Below, in pieces: positions 15,463-24,973 of a stretch of DNA of 64,000 nucleotides (its first letter is position 1; each line of letters starts with the position of its first letter). Under the pieces are notes generated by a model. It searched no databases and was not told where the DNA came from. It saw only the letters and a program-made list of their open reading frames with translations. Origin of the DNA: UBA1413 sp964552955 (GTDB taxonomy: Bacteria; Bacteroidota; Bacteroidia; Bacteroidales; Prolixibacteraceae); assembly GCA_964552955.1 (NCBI GenBank), contig CAZKIU010000008.1, forward strand, positions 1 to 64,000, in the 5' to 3' direction. The position numbers and the translations under genes are program-made.

Positions 15463-16773
15463 TTATACCAGCGTATAACCACTGCGATATTCATATTGCA
15501 GCAGGGCGGCAGCGGAACCATCGTCATCGACGAATGTTTCGGTGGCCGGATCCCACTTGATGGTCTTCTTCAGATGGCAGGCGATGTTACCCAGGGTACA
15601 GACCGTGCAGGTGCGGTGGCCTATTTCCACGGGAACGACAGGATCCTTCCTCTCCTTCACCGACTCGATGAAATTCACCTGATGCGGAATCTTGGTCTCA
15701 TACGGGGTATCGTCGGCCGTCTCAGGAGCCGCCGGCATCCATGCGGGATCGGAAGCCTCGAAAGCCCCACGGGTCACCATGATCCATCCCTTCTCACCGA
15801 TGAACTTCACCCCCTTGGTCATCTTCTCATCGAACGGTTCTGAGGTCATCACCGTGCCGTTGGCATATTTGAACGTCATGAATTCGGTGCCGTCCCCCAC
15901 AGGAGAAATCTCCACCGGTCCGCTTTCGTCCATACCCAAAGCCCACTGAACAATATCAAACATATGGGCTCCCCAGTCGGTGGTGAAACCGCCACCCATT
16001 TCCTTGTACCAGCGCCAGGCCCCCCAGAGGGTCTCATCCTGATCGGGGTCAAGGGTGATCAGAGGATTCAGCTCATTGTTATAATGAATGGTATCAGAGA
16101 GGGGCCCCAGCCAGAGATCCCAGTTGAGATCGGCGGGAAGGGTCTCTTCGGGAAGATCGTAAGGTTTCGGGGGAGCTCCTACATAGGCATGGGCGGTGAT
16201 GATCTTGCCCAGGGTGCCGTCCTGCACCAGCTTCACGGCATGCTGGAAATTGGGATCCGAACGCTGCTGGCTACCAACGGCCAGAATCCGGTTGTTCTCA
16301 CGCACAGCCTTACGCAGTTCCTGCCCTTCCTTGATGGTAAAGGTCAAAGGTTTCTCCAGATAAACATCCTTACCGGCCTTGACCGCCGCAATGGCAATGA
16401 GGGCATGGTAATGGTCGGGCGTGGCGATCACCACGGCGTCGATGTCTTTACGGGCCAGCAAATCCTGGTACTTCTCGTAGGTCTGCACCTCCACCTGTTC
16501 ACCCTTTTCGGCATAATGGGCCTTCACCCGCTTCTCAAACCGCTTGCATTTGATACCGTACACGTCAGAACCGGCCAGCACTTTCACCCCCGGGATGTTG
16601 ATAAACCCTTTCAGCAGGAACATCGACTGACGTCCCATGCCTATAAAACCCAACCTCAGATCGCTGCTGGGCACCACCTTGGGCTTGCAGCCCGTCAACC
16701 CGGGCAATACGGCTATCCCAGCCAACCCCACTGCGGCTGTACCAATAAACTGTCTTCTCGAAATTCCTTTCAT
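15463..16773 (-). CDS. exported Gfo/Idh/MocA-family oxidoreductase (Tat lipoprotein)
   Basis: NAD(P)-dependent oxidoreductase family acting on sugars or sugar acids, probably outside the cytoplasm. The N-terminus has a twin-arginine leader (SRRQFIG) and then a lipobox-like LTGC near residue 28, so it may be a Tat-exported lipoprotein that folds with its cofactor before export. The Rossmann start LGFIGMGRQS and the EKP motif (VYLEKPLTF) with catalytic lysine are present, and the 436 residues match related Bacteroidota proteins. It is downstream of the GH30 gene on the same strand, separated by 131 bases. Substrate is unknown; a part in beta-glucan or modified-sugar processing is inferred from context. 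Confidence 0.85.
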   Translation of the reverse strand: MKGISRRQFIGTAAVGLAGIAVLPGLTGCKPKVVPSSDLRLGFIGMGRQSMFLLKGFINIPGVKVLAGSDVYGIKCKRFEKRVKAHYAEKGEQVEVQTYEKYQDLLARKDIDAVVIATPDHYHALIAIAAVKAGKDVYLEKPLTFTIKEGQELRKAVRENNRILAVGSQQRSDPNFQHAVKLVQDGTLGKIITAHAYVGAPPKPYDLPEETLPADLNWDLWLGPLSDTIHYNNELNPLITLDPDQDETLWGAWRWYKEMGGGFTTDWGAHMFDIVQWALGMDESGPVEISPVGDGTEFMTFKYANGTVMTSEPFDEKMTKGVKFIGEKGWIMVTRGAFEASDPAWMPAAPETADDTPYETKIPHQVNFIESVKERKDPVVPVEIGHRTCTVCTLGNIACHLKKTIKWDPATETFVDDDGSAAALLQYEYRSGYTLV

Positions 16774-16904
16774 CTGATTTTTAATTTTTATTGAGTTGAT
16801 TTAATAAATAGTTCAGTTGATTTCTGTTTAACGCATTAAGCGGCTGTGAAAATACAGAATTTTAAACAAAATGATACAATTGTCCCAAAAATGGAAATCC
16901 CCCT

Positions 16905-18314
16905 TTACCATACCAGCGTGCCCACACCCCCTGCCGGAAGGGAGATGACCCATTTACGGCCGGCATAGCGGAGGTTAAAGGTACGCGGACTGGAGGCGTC
17001 ATTCAGGACGATGGCCACTCTGGAACCGTCAGGATTACGGAAGACCACGTTAGGGAACCCTTCGGGCAGGGTGGAGCCCATCCTTACGGCTCCCGGTTTC
17101 ACAAATTTGGAGGCATGCCCGATGATATAATAGGCCACATTGCGGGTCACTTTATTCCCATCAATGGTCACGGCCCCCAGGCATTGGGTGCATCCCCCTT
17201 CGGTATGAGGATCCTGATTGGGATCGGCCGCCAGGTTCCATTCCAGCACCGTCTTGCACCAGTTGCGCGACGCTCCTACGATCAGCTCCCTGACATGCCA
17301 GGCCAGGTCCCCTCCGAAATTGGAGGGCGCCCCCACCCACTGCTCCGTGAAATAAAGGTTTTTGTCAGGATAAGCCTCGTGGACCCTGGAAATGTCATTC
17401 ACCGACCCGCCATAAAGGTGAAAGGCCGTCCCGTCGATATACTGCCTTGCCCCGGCATCGGCCAGCACTTCCAGCGGATAATCGATCCGGTCGGCATTAT
17501 GATCGTAAATAATGATTTTCGTATTCAGTCCGGCCTTCCTGAAAGCAGGGCCCAGACTCTGCCCAATGAATGCCGCCTGCTGCGCCGCCGGCATCAGCAG
17601 ACTGGGATTGTTCCCCGGATGCAGCGGCTCATTCTGAACCGTGATGGCGTCAATGGCAATCCCTTCGGCGGCCATCCCCTGGATGTATTTGACCAGGTAA
17701 AGGGCATATGCCTCATAATACTGCGGAAGCAGGGAGCCCCCGATCGACTTCTTATTGTCTTTCATCCAGACCGGCGGCGACCAGGGCGACCCCAGCAACT
17801 TCAGAGTGGGGTTGATCGCCAGTATCTCCTTCAACACCGGGATCAGCTCCCTGCGCTCGGGATCCAGTGAAAACTGCTTCATCTCCGGGTCGGTCATCCC
17901 TGCCGGCAAATCGTTATAGGAAAAAACCCGGTCGCTCAGATCCGACGCCCCAATGCTCAGCCGCAGGTAACTGACCCCGATCCCCTCGGCCGAAAACAAC
18001 TCTCTGAGCAGCGCCGACCGCTCGGCACTCCCCATCTTGCTGAGCAGCAATGCACTTCCTCCCGTCAGGGTATAGCCAAAACCATCCATCACCTGAAAAA
18101 GCTGCGCCGTATCGACCTCAATCACCGCATGCGGGTTTTGAATAGTCGAGGATTTCACATCGGGCTCCCGGTTCAGCAGCGTCTTCCCATCCCCACTGGT
18201 CATCCAGAACGTCGCCTCGACCGGAAGCGTCTCCACAGGCTTCGGCTGCTCATTTTTCTTGCTGCACCCGGCCAGCACCGACAGCGCCACCAGGCAAACC
18301 ATCACATTTCTCAT
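16905..18314 (-). CDS. glycoside hydrolase family 30 lipoprotein
   Basis: Secreted retaining glycosidase with a TIM barrel and side beta domain. A lipoprotein leader ends at VLAGC (Cys17). The family signatures are visible: DGFGYTLTGGSA near residue 77, SPWSPPVWMK near 176, the acid/base glutamate 229 in TVQNEP, and the nucleophile glutamate 324 in YFTEQW. Length (469) and the late beta strands fit the subgroup containing endo-beta-1,6-glucanases and glucosylceramidase-like enzymes. Exact specificity is not decided by the sequence. It is transcribed away from the LacI regulator. The shared 311-bp region carries an 18-bp palindrome. Confidence 0.88.
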   Translation of the reverse strand: MRNVMVCLVALSVLAGCSKKNEQPKPVETLPVEATFWMTSGDGKTLLNREPDVKSSTIQNPHAVIEVDTAQLFQVMDGFGYTLTGGSALLLSKMGSAERSALLRELFSAEGIGVSYLRLSIGASDLSDRVFSYNDLPAGMTDPEMKQFSLDPERRELIPVLKEILAINPTLKLLGSPWSPPVWMKDNKKSIGGSLLPQYYEAYALYLVKYIQGMAAEGIAIDAITVQNEPLHPGNNPSLLMPAAQQAAFIGQSLGPAFRKAGLNTKIIIYDHNADRIDYPLEVLADAGARQYIDGTAFHLYGGSVNDISRVHEAYPDKNLYFTEQWVGAPSNFGGDLAWHVRELIVGASRNWCKTVLEWNLAADPNQDPHTEGGCTQCLGAVTIDGNKVTRNVAYYIIGHASKFVKPGAVRMGSTLPEGFPNVVFRNPDGSRVAIVLNDASSPRTFNLRYAGRKWVISLPAGGVGTLVW

Positions 18315-18545
18315 CCTTTGAACTATTTACATTTAACGAAATGGTGTCTTCCTGGCTCTTCTGGCCATTCCCCTCTCCTGCTCTTTACCGCCTATCCTCC
18401 TTAAGGAATACCCCAGATTTCACCAGAAGCACAAAAATAGCCATTTCGGCGGCAGAACAGCTATCTGCAACCATCTTGTCTCACCCGTTGAGGCCGATGG
18501 GGGCAAAACATGTTGTAAAGCATGTTTTCATGCCGGGCTTTTACC

Positions 18546-18585
18546 TCCGTGTTCGTACACGGAAACGCTTTTTTCACTATTTTTG
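18546..18585 (+). promoter_or_regulatory. candidate LacI operator and promoter in the divergent region
   Basis: The perfect 18-bp palindrome TCCGTGTTCGTACACGGA (18546-18563) has a central CpG, the hallmark of LacI-family operators. A TATTTTTG -7 element (18578-18585) follows, 40 bases before the LacI start. The operator would cover the -33 position. A second inverted repeat, AAAACATG/CATGTTTT, lies at 18505-18528. The rest of the 311-bp region shows no gene. Confidence 0.55.
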
Positions 18586-18625
18586 GTTTTGAAACGGCCC
18601 ATCCGGGCCTGGAGTTACGCTGAAG

Positions 18626-19687
18626 ATGGAGAGCAGTAAACAAATACGGATCAAGGACATTGCCCGCAAGGGGAATGTATCGATCGGGACGGTAGATCGT
18701 GTGTTGCACAATCGCGGGGAGGTTTCCGGAGAAACCCGGGAGAGGATTCTACGGATCATTGAGGAGATGGATTACCGGCCCAACCTGCTGGCCAGTACGC
18801 TGGCCTCGCGGAAAAAACTGAAAATGGGGGTATTGTTGCCCGCGCCCCTCTCCACGGATGGGTACTGGACCCAACCGGTGGAAGGCATCCGCAAGGCCGT
18901 TTCAGAGCTGCATCAGTATGGTGTGACGGCTGACATCTTCACTTTTGACCAGTCCGACCCCGATGATTTCAACGGGAAAGCCGCCCGTCTGCTCTCCGCT
19001 GCCCCCGACGGGGTGGTCCTGGCCCCTTTCTTTGCCAGGGAAGCCACAGCCTTCATCACCAGTCTGAAGGCGGGTCATATCCCCTTCGTCCTTATAGACT
19101 CGAACCTTCCCGAGCAGGGACAACTGGCGTATATAGGCCAGAATTCCTTTCAGTGCGGTCAGTTGTCGGCACGACTCCTCTCCATGCTGGTTCGTGCCGG
19201 TCAAAAAATGCTGGTCCTCCATTTTGCCAGGGAGACAGACCACCAGAACCATCTCCTGCAGCGGGAGCTGGGATTCTACGCCTGGTTCAGGGAAAATTAT
19301 CCTGAACAAGAGATCAAAACCAGGGAGATGGCCCTATCGGAACAGGCCTCCTGCGAAGCGCGCCTCCTGGCCCTGCTGGAAGAAGAAGAACCTGCAGGGA
19401 TATTTGTCACCAGTTCCAAGGTGCACCTGGTGGCCAGGGTGGTGGAAGGATCAGCCTTCAAGGGGATCAGGATCATCGGCAATGACCTGCTCAGGGAAAA
19501 CGTTCGTTTCCTGCGCAGCGGAACCGTCGATTTTCTGATCTGTCAGCGGCCCACGGAACAGGGTTTCGAAGCGGTTCAGGCCCTGTTCAGATCGCTGGTG
19601 CTGAAACTTCCCATAACAGAAGTCAACTACTCGCCCATAGAGATCATCACCCGCGAAAACCTCGACTATTACAAGGAATTTAAATAA
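18626..19687 (+). CDS. LacI-family transcriptional regulator
   Basis: A 353-residue regulator. The N-terminal helix-turn-helix is canonical (IRIKDIARKGNVSIGTVDRVLHNRGEVS, with the hinge region YRPNLLASTLASRKK). The rest is a periplasmic-binding-protein-like sugar sensor domain (about residues 62-345). It lies 6 bases ahead of the SDR gene and starts the plus-strand sugar cluster, so it probably controls that cluster and perhaps the divergent GH30 gene. The ligand is likely a sugar acid or its derivative, from context only. Confidence 0.9.
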   Translation: MESSKQIRIKDIARKGNVSIGTVDRVLHNRGEVSGETRERILRIIEEMDYRPNLLASTLASRKKLKMGVLLPAPLSTDGYWTQPVEGIRKAVSELHQYGVTADIFTFDQSDPDDFNGKAARLLSAAPDGVVLAPFFAREATAFITSLKAGHIPFVLIDSNLPEQGQLAYIGQNSFQCGQLSARLLSMLVRAGQKMLVLHFARETDHQNHLLQRELGFYAWFRENYPEQEIKTREMALSEQASCEARLLALLEEEEPAGIFVTSSKVHLVARVVEGSAFKGIRIIGNDLLRENVRFLRSGTVDFLICQRPTEQGFEAVQALFRSLVLKLPITEVNYSPIEIITRENLDYYKEFK

Positions 19688-19693
19688 TATATC

Positions 19694-20545
19694 ATGAAGC
19701 CATTATCATTTGAAGATCTGAAAGGAAAAGTATGCGTCATCACCGGCGGTGCCGGTGTACTGGGAGGGACCATGGTCAGGGCACTGGCCGCAGCCGGTCT
19801 TAAAGTAGCCATTGCCGATATCAATAAGGAGGTGGCCGAAAAGGTGGCTGCCGATATCGAAGCAGAATGCGGCAGCATAGTCATCGGAGTGGAAGCCAAT
19901 GTCCTGGACCGCGAGTCGCTGGTCAGGGCCAAGGCTGAAATCAATGAGAAACTGGGGGAAATCGACATCCTGATCAACGGCGCCGGGGGTAATAGTCCCC
20001 AGGCCACAACTAAAGTGGAACAGATCGAAGAAAAAGACCTCGACCATCTTGAAGATACCTTCTATGGCCTCGAAACCGATGGATTCGATAAGGTCTATGC
20101 CCTGAATTTCAAGGGAACCCTGCTGCCTACCATGGTTTTCACCACCGACATGCTCCAAAAACGGAAAGGAGTGGTTCTAAACATTTCCTCTATGAACTCC
20201 TATAAGCCGCTGACGAAAATCCCGGCTTACTCTGCGGCCAAGGCCTCAGTCAACAATTTCACCGAATGGCTGGCCGTTCACCTGGCAAAAACAGGCATCC
20301 GCGTCAACGCCATTGCTCCCGGGTTCTTTATCACCAACCAGAACCGTTTTCTGGTGCTGGATGAAAAAAACGGCGGTTTCTCACCGCGGGGTCAGAAAAT
20401 CGTCAACAGTACTCCCATGGGTAAATTCGGGGAGCCTGAAGATCTGCAGGGGGCGACCCTTTTCCTTCTTTCCGACATCTCCTCCTTCATCACCGGAATT
20501 GTTATTCCTGTCGACGGAGGATACAGCGCCTATGGCGGCGTATAA
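19694..20545 (+). CDS. SDR-family oxidoreductase, D-mannonate/D-fructuronate type
   Basis: Short-chain dehydrogenase of 283 residues that I place with the SDR-type D-mannonate oxidoreductases of Bacteroidota, which interconvert D-fructuronate and D-mannonate with NAD(P)H. The cofactor motif TGGAGVLGG (near residue 18), the NGAGG motif, the catalytic YSAAKAS and the C-terminal PVDGGYSAYGGV are present. An insertion around residues 105-130 (EEKDLDHLEDTFYGLETDG) is typical of this subgroup. It is 6 bases downstream of the LacI gene. Related SDRs such as gluconate 5-dehydrogenase remain possible. Confidence 0.78.
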   Translation: MKPLSFEDLKGKVCVITGGAGVLGGTMVRALAAAGLKVAIADINKEVAEKVAADIEAECGSIVIGVEANVLDRESLVRAKAEINEKLGEIDILINGAGGNSPQATTKVEQIEEKDLDHLEDTFYGLETDGFDKVYALNFKGTLLPTMVFTTDMLQKRKGVVLNISSMNSYKPLTKIPAYSAAKASVNNFTEWLAVHLAKTGIRVNAIAPGFFITNQNRFLVLDEKNGGFSPRGQKIVNSTPMGKFGEPEDLQGATLFLLSDISSFITGIVIPVDGGYSAYGGV

Positions 20546-20834
20546 TCTGAAGATGCTCTAATACTGCCCCCCTCCCACCGGGGGGGGCGGGCGGGTCAAC
20601 CAGGGAAACATGAATCCCTCCTGCAACCAGCCAGTAAAGTGCCAAATGAACGAAATAATCTAAACGTATGAGAGTCGCAAGGTGCTTCGACCACAATAGG
20701 ACATGAATATTTGCTTCATGCGAAACGGAGTTCGGCGCAGCAACGCGGAGCCAATTCCACGGGCATAAAGCACTTTAACCGGCTTCACTACAATTTATAA
20801 CTGAAGAGCAATTCAATAACTAACAACATTACAA

Positions 20835-22241
20835 GTGAAAAGAAGAGATTTCATCGCCACATCGGGGGCGGCCGTTGCCGGCGCCATGCTGGTCCATCCC
20901 TTGGGGGTGGCAGCCGGACCGGGAGGCATGATGGCTCCCAAAAGGAAAATCGCCCTGGTGGGCACCGGCAGCCGCGGCAACGGCTTCTGGGGCAAGAACA
21001 TTGTTGATGCGTACGGGGATCTCATTGAGTTCGTGGGTCTCTGCGACATCAACCCCGGAAGGGTAGAATACGCCCGAAGGTTCATCGGCGTCAACTGCCC
21101 CGTCTTCACCAACTTCGACGATATGATGAGCCGTGTCAAACCTGACCTGCTCATCGTCACCACTGTCGACGCCACCCACGACCAGTTCATTATCAAAGGA
21201 CTGGAAGCAGGTTGTGACGTGCTGACCGAGAAACCCATGACCACCGACGAGGTGAAATGCCAGGCCATCCTCGATGCTGAGCGGCGCACAGGCCGCAAGG
21301 TGATCGTTGGTTTTAACTACCGCTATGGGACCCAGTTCACACGTATCAAGGAACTCCTGGCCGAAAAACGGGTGGGTGAAATCACTTCCGTTGATTTTCA
21401 CTGGTACCTGAACACTTACCATGGCGCCGATTATTTCCGCCGCTGGCACGGCCACCGCGATAAAAGCGGTACCCTCCTGCTCCACAAAGCCTCCCACCAT
21501 TTTGACCTGCTTAACTGGTGGATCGACTCCGACCCGGTAGAGGTCCACGCCTATGGCGCCCTCAACCACTATGGTAAAAACAACCCTTTCAGGGGCCCCA
21601 ACTGCCGCAGTTGCGGATACAAGGAGAAATGCAAGTTCTATTGGGACATCACCAGGAACAAGGAATACATGGATCTGTATGTCGCCAATGAGCAATATGA
21701 TGGCTACATCCGCGACAACTGCCTCTGGCGCGAAAATATCGACATCTTCGACAAAATGGCCGTCCAGATCAAATATGCCAACCAGGTTCAGGTGAGCTAC
21801 TCCCTGACCACCTACTCCCCTTATGAGGGCCTGACCATCGCCTTCAACGGCCGCAACGGCAGAATCGACAGTTGGGAAGGACTCCCCTGGCGGCAGAAAG
21901 AACTCGCCGACCAGGCCCTGCTCCACACCCGCGAGATGAGCCAGAAAAGCGAAGAAGCCGCGACCTTCGATGAAATCTATGTCTCCGACAACTTCGGAAA
22001 GACAGAACTGGTGAAAGTGCCCCATGTCAAATCAGGACACGGCGGTGGTGATGCCCGGCTCCAGGACAAAATCTTCCGCAACCCGGCAATGGCCGACCCC
22101 CTGAAACATTCGGCAGGAACCCGTGATGGCGCCATGTCGGTGCTCATCGGAGTCGCCGCCCGCAAATCGATCGATGAGGGCAGACCGGTGAAAATCGAAG
22201 AACTCACCGACCTGGTACCCCATCCTTCCCGGGGGGTATAA
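20835..22241 (+). CDS. Gfo/Idh/MocA-family oxidoreductase with Tat-like leader
   Basis: A 468-residue family member starting at GTG with MKRRDFIATSGAAVAGAMLV, a twin-arginine-type leader. The Rossmann part begins IALVGTGSRGNG; the EKP motif reads LTEKPMTTD. Unusual for the family is a cysteine group CRSCGYKEKCKF near residue 260, which could bind a metal, followed by a long C-terminal domain. It sits in the LacI cluster 289 bases after the SDR gene; that gap holds a GC-rich hairpin but no gene. Substrate is unknown. A tandem array starts 9 bases after its stop. Confidence 0.82.
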   Translation: MKRRDFIATSGAAVAGAMLVHPLGVAAGPGGMMAPKRKIALVGTGSRGNGFWGKNIVDAYGDLIEFVGLCDINPGRVEYARRFIGVNCPVFTNFDDMMSRVKPDLLIVTTVDATHDQFIIKGLEAGCDVLTEKPMTTDEVKCQAILDAERRTGRKVIVGFNYRYGTQFTRIKELLAEKRVGEITSVDFHWYLNTYHGADYFRRWHGHRDKSGTLLLHKASHHFDLLNWWIDSDPVEVHAYGALNHYGKNNPFRGPNCRSCGYKEKCKFYWDITRNKEYMDLYVANEQYDGYIRDNCLWRENIDIFDKMAVQIKYANQVQVSYSLTTYSPYEGLTIAFNGRNGRIDSWEGLPWRQKELADQALLHTREMSQKSEEAATFDEIYVSDNFGKTELVKVPHVKSGHGGGDARLQDKIFRNPAMADPLKHSAGTRDGAMSVLIGVAARKSIDEGRPVKIEELTDLVPHPSRGV

Positions 22242-22250
22242 CCCTATCCT

Positions 22251-22326
22251 CTGACTGCAGGTCATCTGGTGGGTCTGAAGCCCGCCCTGACTGCAAGTCA
22301 TCTGGTTGGCCTGACTCCCGCCCTGA
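22251..22326. repeat. 36-bp tandem repeat running into a scaffold gap
   Basis: Two units of 36 bp (22251-22286 and 22287-22322, both beginning CTGACTGCA and ending CCCGCC) and the start of a third are visible before the N run. The units differ at about five positions. On the right of the gap the repeat does not resume. Confidence 0.75.
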
Positions 22327-22426
22327 NNNNNNNNNNNNNNNNNNNNNNNNNNNNNNNNNNNNNNNNNNNNNNNNNNNNNNNNNNNNNNNNNNNNNNNNNN
22401 NNNNNNNNNNNNNNNNNNNNNNNNNN
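22327..22426. other. 100-N scaffold gap
   Basis: Exactly 100 N after two units of a 36-bp repeat; true length unknown. Confidence 0.98.
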
Positions 22427-22473
22427 CGGAACGACCATTATGAAATGTTTATTTTATTCAATAAAAAAGAGTT

Positions 22474-23553
22474 ATGAGTATCGAATTAAAGAAAAACTGT
22501 AAATATGCCCTTCTGGTACCCACCAGCATGGGGGTGCGGATCACCCCCGTCAACGGGCAACCGGTGCATTCCAGCACGCTCTTTGAAATGCAGGCCACCA
22601 GTGCCGAAACCAACGTGGCCAGCATCTCCTCCTTTCTGGGCTTACCCGTAAAGGTCCTGACAACATTCGTTAAGGATAGTCCCGTGGCCCGGTTCATCAA
22701 AAGCAACCTGCGCAGCCGGAATATGGATTTTGAAGGACCGGAAGTCCCCCAGGGAGGACCGTGGGGCTACCGCCACCAGTTCAACATCGCCGACAGTGGC
22801 TTCGGCACCCGCGGACCGCGCGTCCAGAACGACCGCGCCGGTGAGGTCGGCCGTACCCTCCAGGTCAAAGATTTCGACCTGGAACGGATCTTCGGCCAGG
22901 AAGGCGTCCAGATTGTCCACCTCTCCGGACTCATAGGGGCCCTCTCTCCCGAGACCAGCCGCTTTTGCCTCGAAATTGCCCGGTTTGCCAAAAAATACGG
23001 CACCCGGATCTCCTTCGACCTGAATTACAGGGCTACCTTCTGGAAGGGACGCGAAGAGGAACTCCATGCCATCTTCAAGGAAATCGCCTCCCTCTCCGAT
23101 ATCCTGATCGGAAACGAAGAGGATTTCCAACTGTGCCTGGGCATTGAAGGACCTGAAGCCGGCGGAAAGGGAATCGCCTCCGAAATCGACGGTTTCAGGG
23201 AAATGATCGGCAGGGTGCGGAAAGCCTTCCCGCAAGCTTCGGTATTCGCCACCACTCTGCGCCAGGTCATCAGTGCCAACGAGCATCTCTGGGGAGCCAT
23301 CATGCTCGAAGGGGATAACTGGCATATCATTGAACCCCGGCGCATCGGGGTCCTCGATCGCATTGGAGGGGGTGATGGCTTCGTAGGTGGACTCCTCTAC
23401 GGAATTTTAAAGGAGTGGGATCCGGAGAAATGGCCCCAGTTCGGATGGGCTACCGGTGCCCTGGCAACGACCTTCCTTACCGACTACGCCCAACCTGCCG
23501 ACGAGGAGATGGTCTGGAGCATCTGGAAAGGAAATGCCCGCGTCAAACGATAA
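22474..23553 (+). CDS. PfkB-family sugar kinase
   Basis: ATP-dependent kinase of the ribokinase/PfkB fold, 359 residues. The catalytic motif GGGDGFVGGLLYGIL (Asp as base) is near residue 298, the sugar-binding start has ATSAETNVASISSFLGL, and NEEDF marks the middle region. Closest in appearance are 2-keto-3-deoxygluconate kinases. In this cluster no mannonate dehydratase or KDPG aldolase is seen, so phosphorylation of KDG, gluconate or another sugar acid must be left open. It lies between a Gfo/Idh gene and the LarA-like gene on the plus strand. Confidence 0.82.
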   Translation: MSIELKKNCKYALLVPTSMGVRITPVNGQPVHSSTLFEMQATSAETNVASISSFLGLPVKVLTTFVKDSPVARFIKSNLRSRNMDFEGPEVPQGGPWGYRHQFNIADSGFGTRGPRVQNDRAGEVGRTLQVKDFDLERIFGQEGVQIVHLSGLIGALSPETSRFCLEIARFAKKYGTRISFDLNYRATFWKGREEELHAIFKEIASLSDILIGNEEDFQLCLGIEGPEAGGKGIASEIDGFREMIGRVRKAFPQASVFATTLRQVISANEHLWGAIMLEGDNWHIIEPRRIGVLDRIGGGDGFVGGLLYGILKEWDPEKWPQFGWATGALATTFLTDYAQPADEEMVWSIWKGNARVKR

Positions 23554-23686
23554 GGATGGACCTATTCTCCTGCACCTCCCGATAGGAATCTTTGGCAGAT
23601 CACCATGGTCACAATACCATCCCGTGAAATATAATAACATTTCGTACAGCTATTTAAGCATCATTAATTGAATTAATAATATCATC

Positions 23687-24973
23687 ATGATATATTTTGA
23701 AACCGGGTCACCCAGTCATCATTTGAGTGCCGCCGATTTGCGGGAGGGGCTTTATGAAGCGTTCCGCAAGCTGGGAGAAAGGAAGAAAGTGCTGGCCATA
23801 CCGCCCGATTTTACGCGGTTTCCCAGCCGGGCCGGAGAGCTTACAGAAATGGCATGGGAGTACTACGGCGCGTCGCTCACCGATATCCTTCCGGCCCTGG
23901 GCACCCACTCCCCCATGCAGGATGCCCAGATCAGCCATATGTTCGGACAGACGCCCCGGGCCCTCTTCCGCGACCACGACTGGCGCAACGATGTGGTCAC
24001 CCTGGGATACGTTCCTGGCGACTTCGTCAGGGAGGTCTCAGAAGGTGCTGTCGACTATCCCTGGCCGGCACAGGTCAACAAGCTGCTGGTCAACGGGGGC
24101 TTTGACCTGATTCTCTCGGTCGGGCAGGTGGTGCCCCATGAAGTGGTGGGGATGGCCAACTACAACAAAAACATCTTCGTGGGCACCGGCGGCGCTGAGG
24201 GCATCAACAAAAGCCATTTTATCGGCGCTGCTTATGGCATGGAGAAGATGATGGGCCGCGCCGACACACCGGTCCGCCGCATTTTTAATTATGCCTCGGA
24301 ACACTTCGCCGCTCAACTGCCCATCGTATATGTGCAAACCGTGGTGGGCGTCAACCGCGACGGGAAGCTCCAGACATACGGACTCTTCATCGGCGACGAC
24401 TTTTCCGTCTTTGACAAAGCCGCCCGCCTCTCCCTGGAAGTCAACTTCGAAATGGTGGAGAAACCTCTCCAGAAAGTGGTGGTCTGGTTGGACCCGACGG
24501 AGTTCAAGAGCACCTGGCTGGGCAATAAAAGCATCTACCGCACCCGGATGGCCCTGGCCGACGGCGGCGAACTGATCGTCCTGGCCCCTGCCCTGCGCGA
24601 ATTCGGCGAAGACAAGGAAATAGACCGGCTGATCCGCAAATACGGCTACTTCGGCACTCCTGCCACCCTAAAGGCCACTTCGGAAAACGAAGAACTGAAA
24701 AATAACCTCAGCGCCGCCGCTCACCTCATCCATGGCTCCTCCGAAGGACGCTTCTCCATCACTTACTGCCCCGGAAAAGGAAAGGAAAACCTCTCCCGCC
24801 AGGAGATAGAAAGCGTGGGCTTTCAATGGGCCGATTACGACAAAATGGTGGCCAGCTACAACCCCGAAGTGCTCAAGGATGGCTACAATACCCTGCCCAA
24901 CGGAGAAACCATTTTCTTCATCTCCAATCCGGCCCTCGGACTTTGGGCGTTCCGCGACCGCTTTAACCATTAG
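23687..24973 (+). CDS. LarA-type nickel-pincer racemase/epimerase homologue
   Basis: A 428-residue member of the LarA family, whose studied members racemise lactate, malate or epimerise D-gluconate at C2 using the nickel-pincer nucleotide. The important residues seem conserved: DFTR (Asp41, Arg44), His74 in LGTHSPM, His151 in PHEVVGM, Lys161 ten residues later, and His177 sixteen residues after that. Those last spacings equal H174, K184 and H200 of Lactiplantibacillus LarA. Cofactor-making LarB, LarC and LarE are not in this window. Neighbouring SDR, PfkB and Gnd genes make a sugar-acid substrate more likely than lactate. Confidence 0.82.
   Translation: MIYFETGSPSHHLSAADLREGLYEAFRKLGERKKVLAIPPDFTRFPSRAGELTEMAWEYYGASLTDILPALGTHSPMQDAQISHMFGQTPRALFRDHDWRNDVVTLGYVPGDFVREVSEGAVDYPWPAQVNKLLVNGGFDLILSVGQVVPHEVVGMANYNKNIFVGTGGAEGINKSHFIGAAYGMEKMMGRADTPVRRIFNYASEHFAAQLPIVYVQTVVGVNRDGKLQTYGLFIGDDFSVFDKAARLSLEVNFEMVEKPLQKVVVWLDPTEFKSTWLGNKSIYRTRMALADGGELIVLAPALREFGEDKEIDRLIRKYGYFGTPATLKATSENEELKNNLSAAAHLIHGSSEGRFSITYCPGKGKENLSRQEIESVGFQWADYDKMVASYNPEVLKDGYNTLPNGETIFFISNPALGLWAFRDRFNH

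Noticed and set aside
15463..16773. GH109-type NAD-dependent glycosidase
   Set aside because: It shares the Gfo/Idh fold and Tat leader but I see no specific GH109 signature; kept as a general Gfo/Idh protein.
20546..20834. Small RNA or terminator in the gap after the SDR gene
   Set aside because: A GC-rich hairpin (around 20565-20590) is present but lacks a T-run, and no promoter or conserved RNA motif is evident.
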